Made by a program: the position numbers and the translations under genes
Assembly (NCBI RefSeq): GCF_012933655.1
Contig: NZ_JABBJJ010000089.1
Span: 1-38,807 of the forward strand
Origin: Pyxidicoccus fallax
GTDB lineage: Bacteria > Myxococcota > Myxococcia > Myxococcales > Myxococcaceae
DNA length: 38,807 nucleotides
Direction of reading: 5' to 3'
The notes under the pieces: model-generated
Database searches by the model: none
Seen by the model: the letters and a program-made list of their open reading frames with translations, nothing else
Told to the model about the DNA's origin: nothing
Part shown: positions 16,272 through 23,583 of the stretch, one piece after another
Position numbering within the stretch: the first letter of the stretch is position 1
Layout of the letters: each line of letters opens with the position of its first letter

Positions 16272-17024
16272 ATGGCATGGAGGTCTCCTGACTCCACGCC
16301 CGTCATCATCCGCGGTCGCCGAGTCATGTTCCTCCAGTCCAAGCCCGGCGACGGGCCTCAGCCCGTGAAGAAGCCTCCGTGCGAGTACTGCGGGAAGCAG
16401 GGACATCCGTTCGCCCCTTCGTGGGGCAGCTCCATCGGCAGCTCCGGCATCCTGCGGGACAACATCCTCAAGGGCCACGAGGCGGACGTGCACCCCTGGT
16501 ATACGGGCCGCTGGTCCATCGCCGCGCATCACCTCATCTGCTCCGAGGCCATGGCGGACGACGAGGTCTGGGCGCGGTTCTGCCGCGAGTTTGGCTACGA
16601 CCTCAACCGGGCGCAGAACGGCGTCATCCTCCCCATGGTGTTGGCCGTCGCGTGCGAGCTGCACGTGCCCGTCCACGTCGGGCCCCATGCAGGCGGCTGG
16701 GCATTCGACATGGACCTGGCGTACCCGGAAGCGGTGAAGGCCCGCCTCGCGAAGGTGGCGCGCGCCGTCGGGGCGGGCGGATTTTGCTCCAGTCCCTCAA
16801 CGTTGACGGACGAGCTGGACAGGCTCAGCGCGGAGATTCTGGGACGCATCGCGACCGGCCGCTGGACGCTTACCCGCGATGGACAGGACTACCTGCCTGG
16901 GGGCGTAGGCCATGCAACGCGAGTACTTCGTCCTCATGCGAGCGCGCTCCCAGCAGCACCCGTTATTGGTATGGGGCCAGGACTATCTCCCATTCTTGAA
17001 AGCGGGCCCCGTCGAGGTGCGTGA
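16272..17024 (+). CDS. AHH-domain nuclease toxin
   Basis: The protein has 250 residues from ATG 16272; ATG 16326 is an alternative and neither has a good ribosome site. CEYCGKQGH at 37-45 looks like half of a zinc site. WSIAAHHLICSEAM at 81-94 contains the AHH motif that names this HNH/Endo VII-like nuclease family, followed by FGYDLNRAQNGVILP (107-121) and HVPVHVGPHAGG (131-142). AHH domains are effector domains of polymorphic toxin systems that cut nucleic acid. There is no signal peptide or export domain. The Imm11-type gene begins within its 3' end, and the last 40 residues look unlike the family, suggesting an altered C-terminus (see findings). Confidence 0.85.
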   Translation: MAWRSPDSTPVIIRGRRVMFLQSKPGDGPQPVKKPPCEYCGKQGHPFAPSWGSSIGSSGILRDNILKGHEADVHPWYTGRWSIAAHHLICSEAMADDEVWARFCREFGYDLNRAQNGVILPMVLAVACELHVPVHVGPHAGGWAFDMDLAYPEAVKARLAKVARAVGAGGFCSSPSTLTDELDRLSAEILGRIATGRWTLTRDGQDYLPGGVGHATRVLRPHASALPAAPVIGMGPGLSPILESGPRRGA

Positions 17025-17493
17025 GCCGGTGACACTGAAGCTGGGAGAGCCGGTGCCGCCCAAGCCCGTCATGGTGGACCACCACAGCCTGCCTGCACCG
17101 GTCGTTTCCTCGCGGCTCAAGGAGGCGCTCGCGCCGCGGGACCTGCACGGCGTGCAGTGGGTTCCGGCGGATGTCCACGTGGGAGAAGGAGATGTGCGCC
17201 GCTACTGGCTCATGCACATGTGGCGGCAGATTCGCTGCATGGACCGGGAACGCTCCGACTTCAGGGCTGCCCCGAGCGGGCTTTTCCTGCTGAGCCTCGA
17301 CCGGCTCGTCCTCGATGAGGCGGTGCTGCGGGAGATACCTCTTGAGCAGCGGCTCGCCTTTCTACTGGAGGAGGACACGGTCCACCTCTTCCACCGCTCC
17401 GTGGTGGACCGCGTACTCTCGCTGACACCTCCACCGGAGGGACTTCGCTTCATCCCGGTGGAGGAGTGGAACGACTCAGCTGGCTTCCGGTGA
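16912..17493 (+). CDS. Imm11-family immunity protein
   Basis: The protein has 193 residues and begins MQREYFVLMRA, with the conserved part VVSSRLKEALAPRDLHGVQWVPADV near 61-85 and later FLLSLDRLVLDEAVLREIP, which fits the Imm11 (DUF1629-like) family. Myxobacterial genomes often place such genes directly behind AHH nucleases. The expected role is to bind and neutralise the cognate toxin in the producer cell. It overlaps the annotated toxin frame by 113 nt, an unusual arrangement. A purine-rich stretch (gggggc) lies upstream of the ATG. It is followed by a hairpin at 17658-17693. Confidence 0.8.
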   Translation: MQREYFVLMRARSQQHPLLVWGQDYLPFLKAGPVEVREPVTLKLGEPVPPKPVMVDHHSLPAPVVSSRLKEALAPRDLHGVQWVPADVHVGEGDVRRYWLMHMWRQIRCMDRERSDFRAAPSGLFLLSLDRLVLDEAVLREIPLEQRLAFLLEEDTVHLFHRSVVDRVLSLTPPPEGLRFIPVEEWNDSAGFR

Positions 17494-17822
17494 CGGGCTC
17501 GTCGAGTTGCGCCAGCGCGGACACCCACTCCTGGATGAGAGCGCTCACCGCGAGCGCGGGGCTTGAGGCAGCGGCCAGGAAGGAGCCGCGGAAGGAGAAG
17601 ACGCCGCGAGGGGACTTTCGCCGAGTTGCGACCATCCAGCAGTGGTCACTCCCCCAGCCCGACTGTCGCGTCCCTCATGCCGCGACTGTCGGGAGCCGGG
17701 CGATGAGCAACCCTGGAATACGAGGAGGCGGAAGGAACCGGTAGGCAGTGTCCCCCGGTCTTCCGCTCGACCTTCTCCCCCGTGCGCCGGCCCGGGTCCC
17801 TCTCTCCACCGAGGAGCCACCC
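17494..17822. other. Intergenic region between immunity gene and haloperoxidase
   Basis: These 329 nt contain no convincing gene. A short minus-strand frame at 17450-17635 (MVATRRKSPRG...) overlaps the immunity gene and may be a decayed fragment or chance. A hairpin at 17658-17693 is listed separately. The last 20 nt hold the gaggag ribosome site of the haloperoxidase gene. Confidence 0.5.
17658..17693 (+). terminator. Long hairpin after the immunity gene
   Basis: CCCGACTGTCGCG and CGCGACTGTCGGG are 13-nt arms that pair except for one central mismatch, around a 10-nt loop. It lies 164 nt after the immunity stop codon and 130 nt before the haloperoxidase start. No T-tract follows. Confidence 0.4.
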
Positions 17823-19946
17823 ATGAGAGTCCAGGCTGCTTTCCCCCCGTTGCTGCTCGCACTGCTGGCACCCGCGGCGTGGGCGCAGGCCCCCAACACG
17901 GCACGGGCCGACCAGGCGCGGCAGGTCCGCGTCGACGCCGCGGACTTCCAGCGCGCCCAGCCGCTGCCCATCCCCGTCAACAACAACGACCAGAACGACT
18001 TCGGGCGCTGGGCCGTCTACTCCAAGGGCCTGCCGCACGACAGCCTGGGCGAGCCGGATCCGGTGCAGTTCGACGCGCTGCTGGCAGCGCTGCTCACCGG
18101 CAACCCCGCGCAGCTGGAGGCGGTGGTGCTCGGAGGCGAGCGCCGGCTGGTCAACCCGCAGGCAGGCTTCTCCTTCACGCTGGAAGGCGCGGACCCGCAG
18201 GCCATCACCATGGGGCCCGCGCCCGACTTCGACAGTGACGAGGCCGCGTCGGAGATGGCCGAGCTGTACTGGATGGCCCGGAACCGCGACGTGCGCTTCG
18301 ACCAGTACGGTGGCAGCGACCAGGCCGATGAGGCCGCCCGGAACATTGGCAACCTGCGCTTCTACCGCGGCGCCCGGCGAAGCACTGGCGAGGTAATCGC
18401 CCGGCTCACCTTCCGCGCGGACACGCCCGGCGCGCTGGAAGGCCCATACGTCTCGCAGTTCCTGCTCAAGACGCTCCCCTACGGCGGTGGCCCGCTGGCC
18501 ACGACGACGGACATCAACCCGCCCCCGTCCGGCGTGGAGCCCACGGCCCACCAGCCCGTCGAGCAGCGCATCTGGACCCGCTTCGCCGGAGACGACCGCG
18601 TCACCAACTACAACGAGTGGCTGGACATCCAGAATGGCAAGAACCCGGCGGACCCCACCGACACGCTGGAGGACTTCGACCCGGTGCGCCGCTACATCCG
18701 CAGCGGGCGCGACCTGGCCGAGTGGGTGCACTTCGACTACCCGCTCCAGGCCAGCCTCAACGCGGCGCTCATCCTGGCGCGGCAAGGCGACTTCCTGCCG
18801 GATGGCCGGTACGACCCGGACCCCAAGTCCTCGCCTCGCGCGGAGGACGAGAACAACCCCTACCGCGTCTATCAGAAGCAGGAAGCCTTCGTGACGTTCG
18901 GCAACAGCGACGCCCAGTCGGTGACGACGCTGGTGACGAACACGGTGCTGCGCGCGCAGTGGTTCCAGAAGTGGCAGGTGCATCGGCGGCTGCGCCCCGA
19001 GGAGTACGGCGGCCGCGTCCACAACCGCCTCGTCAACGGGGTCAACTACCCGGTGCCCGCCGAGCTGCTGAACTCACCGGTGCTGCCGGCAATCTTCGCA
19101 CGCAACGCGCAGACCAATGCCGCGCGCAACCTGGGCCCGGGCACGTACCTGCTGCCGCAGGCCTTCCCCGAGGGCAGCCCCATCCACCCGGCCTACGCCT
19201 CGGGCCACTCCACGTACATCGGCGCGGGCATCACGGTGCTCAAGGCCTTCTACGCGGACTTCCCCATCATCCACCCGCAGGTGCCCAATGCCGAAGGCAC
19301 GGCGCTGCTGCCGTACGCCGGGACGCTGACGATGTTCAACGAGCTGGACAAGCTGGCCTCCAACGTGGGCATGGCGCGGCTCTTCGCGGGCGTGCACTAC
19401 CGCAGCGACCACGACAACGGGGTGCGTCTGGGCGAGCTGTACGCACTGCGCACGCTCCAGGACTGGGCGCGGCTGTACCCGGAGCGGCTGCCAGATGGCA
19501 CGCCCTTCCAGGGCTTCCGGGTGCGCACGCTCGGTGGCAACACGCTGACGGTGAATGCCACCAGCCCGGCGCTGCCCAATACGGTGAGCCGGGTGGAGGG
19601 CCTCATGCTCATCAACGCGGACACGGGGCAGCCCATCCCCGGGTATGCGCCCCTCTACAACCACGCGGTCATCGACCTGAGCGACCTGGCGGCGCAGGGC
19701 CATGCCAACTTCGCCGTGCGCGCCACCACCTATCCGCAAGCCGTGGGCAGTGTGCGCTTCGATTACTGGGACCAGGTCCGCGTCCGGGGCACCTGGCCGT
19801 ATGACCTCGTCAACGACGTGAATGACCCACAGTCGCTCAAGACATTTCGGGGAAGCCTGACCCTGAAGGCCACGCCCTTCAGCGCGGCGGGCGCGGGCGG
19901 CGTGGGAGGCGTGCCACTCTCCGTCGCCATCGTCATCCAAGAGTAG
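17823..19946 (+). CDS. Vanadium-dependent haloperoxidase family protein (exported)
   Basis: This 707-residue protein starts at ATG 17823 behind gaggag. A signal peptide covers about 1-21 (cleavage after AWA). The three motifs of the vanadium haloperoxidase/PAP2 superfamily are present: KWQVHRRLRPEEYGGR from about 383, with Lys383 and Arg391; HPAYASGHSTY with His462; and ARLFAGVHYRSDHDNG with Arg519 and His525, the expected vanadate ligand. The enzyme should use H2O2 to oxidise halide, in the periplasm or outside; a phosphatase activity is the alternative for this fold. The C-terminal 130 residues are beta-rich. It is a single gene followed by a strong hairpin. Its last 69 coding bases and 12 more recur at 22715-22795. 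Confidence 0.88.
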   Translation: MRVQAAFPPLLLALLAPAAWAQAPNTARADQARQVRVDAADFQRAQPLPIPVNNNDQNDFGRWAVYSKGLPHDSLGEPDPVQFDALLAALLTGNPAQLEAVVLGGERRLVNPQAGFSFTLEGADPQAITMGPAPDFDSDEAASEMAELYWMARNRDVRFDQYGGSDQADEAARNIGNLRFYRGARRSTGEVIARLTFRADTPGALEGPYVSQFLLKTLPYGGGPLATTTDINPPPSGVEPTAHQPVEQRIWTRFAGDDRVTNYNEWLDIQNGKNPADPTDTLEDFDPVRRYIRSGRDLAEWVHFDYPLQASLNAALILARQGDFLPDGRYDPDPKSSPRAEDENNPYRVYQKQEAFVTFGNSDAQSVTTLVTNTVLRAQWFQKWQVHRRLRPEEYGGRVHNRLVNGVNYPVPAELLNSPVLPAIFARNAQTNAARNLGPGTYLLPQAFPEGSPIHPAYASGHSTYIGAGITVLKAFYADFPIIHPQVPNAEGTALLPYAGTLTMFNELDKLASNVGMARLFAGVHYRSDHDNGVRLGELYALRTLQDWARLYPERLPDGTPFQGFRVRTLGGNTLTVNATSPALPNTVSRVEGLMLINADTGQPIPGYAPLYNHAVIDLSDLAAQGHANFAVRATTYPQAVGSVRFDYWDQVRVRGTWPYDLVNDVNDPQSLKTFRGSLTLKATPFSAAGAGGVGGVPLSVAIVIQE

Positions 19947-19958
19947 CCACACGTCAGG
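19878..19958. repeat. 81-bp direct repeat, copy 1 (haloperoxidase 3' end)
   Basis: These 81 bp cover the final codons and stop of the haloperoxidase gene plus the next 12 nt. They recur in the same orientation at 22715-22795 with a single difference: A at 19929 is G at 22766. Confidence 0.95.
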
Positions 19959-19959
19959 A

Positions 19960-19992
19960 GCCGGTCCGGCGCGTGACGGGCGCCGGACCGGC
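19960..19992 (+). terminator. Strong hairpin after haloperoxidase gene
   Basis: GCCGGTCCGGCGC and GCGCCGGACCGGC form a perfect 13-bp stem with a 7-nt loop, 13 nt after the stop codon. There is no T-tract, but the stem is very stable. It lies just outside the 81-bp repeat, so the second repeat copy lacks it. Confidence 0.6.
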
Positions 19993-20013
19993 CGTTCCCA
20001 GCCAGGTCGAGCC

Positions 20014-20133
20014 ATGGCCACGGACCCCTCTCCTGAACAGTTGCGGACCATCACCCGGAGCGACTGGCCGGCCAACAAGGAACACCTGTCCACGACCAGC
20101 GCGCTCACGCGTTGTCGCCGTGCCCCGCGATGA
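20014..20133 (+). CDS. Short ORF, possibly a truncated gene
   Basis: A 39-codon frame begins MATDPSPEQLRTITRSDW at ATG 20014, preceded by aggtcgagcc as a weak ribosome site. Up to about 20104 the codons have strong G/C third positions and plausible protein composition; beyond that it overlaps the 3' end of the minus-strand nucleosidase gene and looks random. It may be the 5' stub of a gene cut off by rearrangement, or a small protein. No family recognised. Confidence 0.3.
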   Translation: MATDPSPEQLRTITRSDWPANKEHLSTTSALTRCRRAPR

Positions 20134-21289
20134 CGGCCCAGGTGGCGAGGGCACTGTTGACGCTCGTCCAGTAGCCGTAGACCTCGTAGTACCAGACGGC
20201 CCAGTGGGCCTGCATGTTGAGCGAGCGCGGAGCGTCCGGCAGGTCCCCGTTGATCTGCGGGTCGGACGCGTTGCGGATGACGAGCCACAGGGGCGCCTGG
20301 GCCCCCAGCTCCTCGGCCACCAGCCCCAGCACCGCATCCCCCATCTCCACGCCCGCGCCCACCGTCTCCAGCCCGTTTCGCGAGGTGCCGAACTCGAAGT
20401 AGTCCGTGGTGAGGATGGGGTGGAACTCGGGCATGTCCCGTCCGTCGACCTTGAAGTCCGGGGTGTTGCGCGGGCCGCGCAGGAGGGGGCCGGTGAAGGC
20501 GTAGCGCTTGGTGGGTGGACCGAAGTCCGGCTCGCGGAGCTGCTCCACGTGGCGCGACATCAACCGGTACGCGTCATCGAAGTACCGCATGGGGATGGGG
20601 AAGTCGCAGCGGTACGTCCGCCCGTTGAAGGACTCGTTGCGGAACTCCTTCGACAGGCGGAACTTCGCGGCGCGGGTGAGGATGACATCCCCCAGCTCAT
20701 GCTCCGGGAACGTGGCGCCCGCGGTGCCCACGGTGAGCACCATTCGCGGCTTCACCTCGCGGATGAGCTGGTGGAACAGGTCCTTCACGGGCAGCGTCGC
20801 GGTGCCGTCGCCGGTGCGCACGCCGTCCTGGTTGAGGTGCAGCTCCGACTTGAAGCACAGCACCCGCTTGCCGCCAATCCGCGTGAGGCACCAGCTCCCC
20901 AGGCGGCCCACCCGCTGCGACGGGGCGCCTCGACGGATGTTCGGCCGGTAGCGCGCCTCGAAGTCCCGGTCATAGGGATACCAGCGGTCGCGCCGGATGC
21001 CCGGGGTGAGTGTGTCCGCCAGGGCCTCGACCTCGGCCACCGTCCAGGTGATGACCAGGTAGTCGGCCTCGGGCAGGGCCTCGCCGGGAGCGGGAGTCTG
21101 TGCGAGCGGCATGGGCACGGGCGCCAGCCCCGGGGGGAAGGTCAGCCCCAGGTTCACCTTCTCCAGGGGAGCTCGCTCCCGGGGAATGGCGATGGCTTCC
21201 AGCGGCACCTCCTCCTCCGCGGCGCCGTATTCGATGATGTGCCGGGCGAGCATCTCGGGGCTGCTCAGGATGGAATGCGGGTTGGGCAT
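20105..21289 (-). CDS. Nucleoside phosphorylase/nucleosidase-fold protein
   Basis: The protein has 394 residues from the ATG at 21287-21289 with a ggagg ribosome site. The phosphorylase-superfamily core occurs after about residue 75: ADYLVITWTVAEVEALA, then RMVLTVGTAGATFPEHELGDVILT near 183-206, the motif NGLETVGAGVEMGDAVLGLV with its Glu and Met that contact the nucleoside, and LWLVIRNASDPQING with the catalytic Asp. MTA/SAH nucleosidases and purine phosphorylases have about 230-290 residues, so this protein has an extra N-terminal part and an insertion. It is cytoplasmic by appearance. It is divergent from the M4 protease gene, 224 nt apart. Substrate unknown. Confidence 0.75.
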   Translation of the reverse strand: MPNPHSILSSPEMLARHIIEYGAAEEEVPLEAIAIPRERAPLEKVNLGLTFPPGLAPVPMPLAQTPAPGEALPEADYLVITWTVAEVEALADTLTPGIRRDRWYPYDRDFEARYRPNIRRGAPSQRVGRLGSWCLTRIGGKRVLCFKSELHLNQDGVRTGDGTATLPVKDLFHQLIREVKPRMVLTVGTAGATFPEHELGDVILTRAAKFRLSKEFRNESFNGRTYRCDFPIPMRYFDDAYRLMSRHVEQLREPDFGPPTKRYAFTGPLLRGPRNTPDFKVDGRDMPEFHPILTTDYFEFGTSRNGLETVGAGVEMGDAVLGLVAEELGAQAPLWLVIRNASDPQINGDLPDAPRSLNMQAHWAVWYYEVYGYWTSVNSALATWAVIAGHGDNA

Positions 21290-21513
21290 GGCGCGCCTCC
21301 AGGGCTCCAGCGGGTTTGAGACGGCCTCGACGCGTTGTGACGCCGGGCCCTGTCAGGTGGGCTTTCCAAGGACGGCTGCCCGATAGCCGGACGGCCGGGC
21401 GGGAGGGATGCAGGCCCAGCTCCCGGGCAGGTGAATGGGCGAGGGGGGCACCGGTTCACAACCGCGTCCAGCGGTTCCCGCCTCCTCGAGTACGTCTCCA
21501 TGGAGCGCCGGAC

Positions 21514-22674
21514 ATGTGCCTCTATCCCCGACATCGACATTCCCTCCATTGCATCCTCCCGCCCCACCTCAGCCGCGAGATTGTGAGGAACGGCTCGAAG
21601 GAGCAGCGTGAGCGCGTCCTCCGGACGCAGGCTGTCGACAACACCCTCCGGGCCATGCGCCTGGCACGCAGCGGGCTGGCCCGGATGGGTGCGCAGTTCC
21701 AGCCCGGCCCCATCATGGTGGCGGGCCAGAAGCTGCGAACCATCTTCGACATGAAGAACTCGCAGGAGTTCCCCGGGCTGATGGCCCGCTCCGAGGGGCA
21801 GGCGAACAGCAGCGACGTCTGCATCAACGAGGCCTATGAGGGCCTGGGTGCGACGTATGACATGTACCAGGAGGTCTTCAGCCGCAACTCCATTGACGGC
21901 CAGGGCATGCCGCTCCACGCCCACGTCCACTATGGCCACGACTACGACAACGCCTTCTGGGACGGCGAGCGCATGGTGTTGGGCGATGGGGACGGCGACA
22001 TCTTCAACCGCTTCACCATCGCCGTGGACGTCATCGGCCACGAGCTCGCCCACGGCGTCACGGAGCACGAGGGCCCCCTCACCTATTTCGTCCAGGCGGG
22101 CGCGCTCAACGAGTCGCTGTCCGACGTCTTCGGCTCACTCGTGAAGCAGCACCTGCTGAAGCAGAAGGCGGACGAGGCGGACTGGCTCATCGGCCAGGGC
22201 CTCTTCACGAAGAACGTCGAGGGCCAGGCGCTGCGCTCCATGAAGGCGCCCGGCACCGCGTACGACGACAACGTGTTGGGGAAGGACCCGCAGCCGGCCC
22301 GCATGCGCGACTACGTGCACACGTGGGATGACAACGGCGGCGTGCACATCAACTCCGGCATCCCCAACCGGGCCTTCTACCTCGTGGCGACGCAGCTGGG
22401 CGGCTACGCGTGGGAGCGGGCCGGCCACATCTGGTACGAAACGCTGAGGGACCCGCGGCTGAAGCCCAACGCCACGTTCCTCTCCTTCGCGCGGCTCACG
22501 GTGCTGTCCGCCGCGCGCCTCTTCGGCAGCGGCAGCGACGAGGAGAAGGTCGTCCGCGACGCCTGGAGCCAGGTGGACATCCGCGTCTCGCGCGAGCGGG
22601 TGGGAGAGCCCTTGTGGGGTCCCGGTGTTCAGCCCCCGCCGCAGCAGTCCGGGCAGCAGCCGCCGGCTCAGTAG
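21514..22674 (+). CDS. M4-family metallopeptidase, protealysin-like
   Basis: The protein has 386 residues from ATG 21514. The N-terminus HSLHCILPPHLSREIVRNG matches the short propeptide of protealysin-like enzymes, which carry a P-P-x-L/M motif and lack a signal peptide. The zinc site is HELAHGVTEHE (H176 and H180), the third ligand is in ALNESLSDVFG, and the C-terminal catalytic motif is DDNGGVHINSGIPNRAFY. The thermolysin set is therefore complete. Members cleave before hydrophobic residues after autoprocessing. Export, if any, must be by a non-classical route. No emfourin-type inhibitor gene was recognised next to it. The C-terminus is Pro/Gln-rich. Confidence 0.9.
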   Translation: MCLYPRHRHSLHCILPPHLSREIVRNGSKEQRERVLRTQAVDNTLRAMRLARSGLARMGAQFQPGPIMVAGQKLRTIFDMKNSQEFPGLMARSEGQANSSDVCINEAYEGLGATYDMYQEVFSRNSIDGQGMPLHAHVHYGHDYDNAFWDGERMVLGDGDGDIFNRFTIAVDVIGHELAHGVTEHEGPLTYFVQAGALNESLSDVFGSLVKQHLLKQKADEADWLIGQGLFTKNVEGQALRSMKAPGTAYDDNVLGKDPQPARMRDYVHTWDDNGGVHINSGIPNRAFYLVATQLGGYAWERAGHIWYETLRDPRLKPNATFLSFARLTVLSAARLFGSGSDEEKVVRDAWSQVDIRVSRERVGEPLWGPGVQPPPQQSGQQPPAQ

Positions 22675-22700
22675 TCCAGGTGAGGCCACGAGGACGAGCC

Positions 22701-22805
22701 ATGCGAATCGAACTTTCAGCGCGGCGGGCGCGGGCGGCGTGGGAGGCGTGCCACTCTCCGTCGCCGTCGTCATCCAAGAGTAGCCACACGTCAGGCGCCC
22801 TTTGA
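22701..22805 (+). pseudogene. Gene-start stub joined to a copy of the haloperoxidase 3' end
   Basis: A start context (gaggacgagcc then ATG CGA ATC GAA) begins at 22701, 26 nt after the M4 stop. After only 14 nt it runs into the second copy of the 81-bp repeat, two bases out of the haloperoxidase frame, and stops after 34 codons. The arrangement looks like a deletion scar that joined one gene's start to the end of a second haloperoxidase-like gene. Confidence 0.45.
22715..22795. repeat. 81-bp direct repeat, copy 2
   Basis: This is the same sequence as 19878-19958 with one base changed, in the same orientation and 2837 bp away. The nucleosidase and M4 protease genes lie between the two copies. 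Confidence 0.95.
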
Positions 22806-22873
22806 CGGTGGACTGGACACTCGGCCGGCAGCCGCCGGCCATCCGGGCGCGCTGGCTGCTAGGTTCCGGCGCC

Positions 22874-23296
22874 ATGTCCACTCCCGATGAGACGAGCCTG
22901 CCCGCGGAGACGTTGGCCAAACGCCCGCTGGTGCTGGTGGCGCTGGAGGGCTCCACCATCCTCGCCGACCGCCGCTTTCCGCCGGGTGCCACCGTGTCGG
23001 TGGGGAGCAACTCGCGCACGGAGCTGCCGCTGCCTCCCAAGTTCGAGCTCGCCGCCTACACGCTGCTCACCAACGGCTCGGTGCTGCACCTGGCCCCGCC
23101 GCTTCACGTGCAGGCGCGCGTGTGGCATGACGGCAAGGTGGTGGAGCTCAAGGGGCACTTCCGCGACCTTCGGAAGAAGCACCCGGAGCTGCCCCACGTG
23201 CTCCCGCTGGCGAGTGAGCGGTTCGTGGTGAGCTACGCGACCGGCGTGGTGTTCATGGGCCGCTTCCTGCCGGAAGACTCGCATCCCTCAACTTGA
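22874..23296 (+). CDS. Hypothetical protein, FHA/AgmX N-domain-like
   Basis: This 140-residue protein starts at ATG 22874; no good ribosome site precedes it. It is beta-rich: LVLVALEGSTILADRRF, TVSVGSNSRTELPLP, AYTLLTNGSVLHLAP, VWHDGKVVELKGHFRDLR and FVVSYATGVVFMGRFLPE. The order, with a glycine-serine turn after a TVSVGS strand, resembles the small FHA-like domains found at the N-terminus of myxobacterial AgmX/TonB-like proteins, but here the domain stands alone. A binding or regulatory role is a guess. It has no signal peptide. It lies just behind the 81-bp repeat copy. Confidence 0.6.
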   Translation: MSTPDETSLPAETLAKRPLVLVALEGSTILADRRFPPGATVSVGSNSRTELPLPPKFELAAYTLLTNGSVLHLAPPLHVQARVWHDGKVVELKGHFRDLRKKHPELPHVLPLASERFVVSYATGVVFMGRFLPEDSHPST

Positions 23297-23583
23297 ATTC
23301 CGTGAAGCCGCGATGCCCGAGCAGAAGAACGCGATGGAGCCAGCAGCCCGGCGAGAGGGATGTCAGTTCTCGCGAAGTTGCTCCAGGAGTCATCCCTCCA
23401 CGGCACGGGCGGCTCGGCAGCGAACCGGGCCGCTGGCGAAGCACCTGCTCCGAGCGGAGGAACTGCTCCGCTGAGCACCATCCCGAGGGTGAGCGCGTGG
23501 CCAGCGGTCGCCATGCTGCCCGATACCCCGGCAACACGCCCAGGCACTCCACCGACTCACCGGTGAAGCTCAGCCGCTTCCAT
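23297..23583. other. Gap without a recognised gene
   Basis: These 287 nt lie between the plus-strand FHA-like gene and the end of the minus-strand isochorismatase gene. Overlapping short frames exist on both strands (for example 23360-23566 plus and 23233-23547 minus), but none has clear coding character or a family match. It may contain decayed coding sequence. Confidence 0.4.

Noticed and set aside
15888..16688. A 266-codon minus-strand frame across the toxin and transposase remnant
   Set aside because: No family features; the plus strand carries the AHH and HUH motifs instead.
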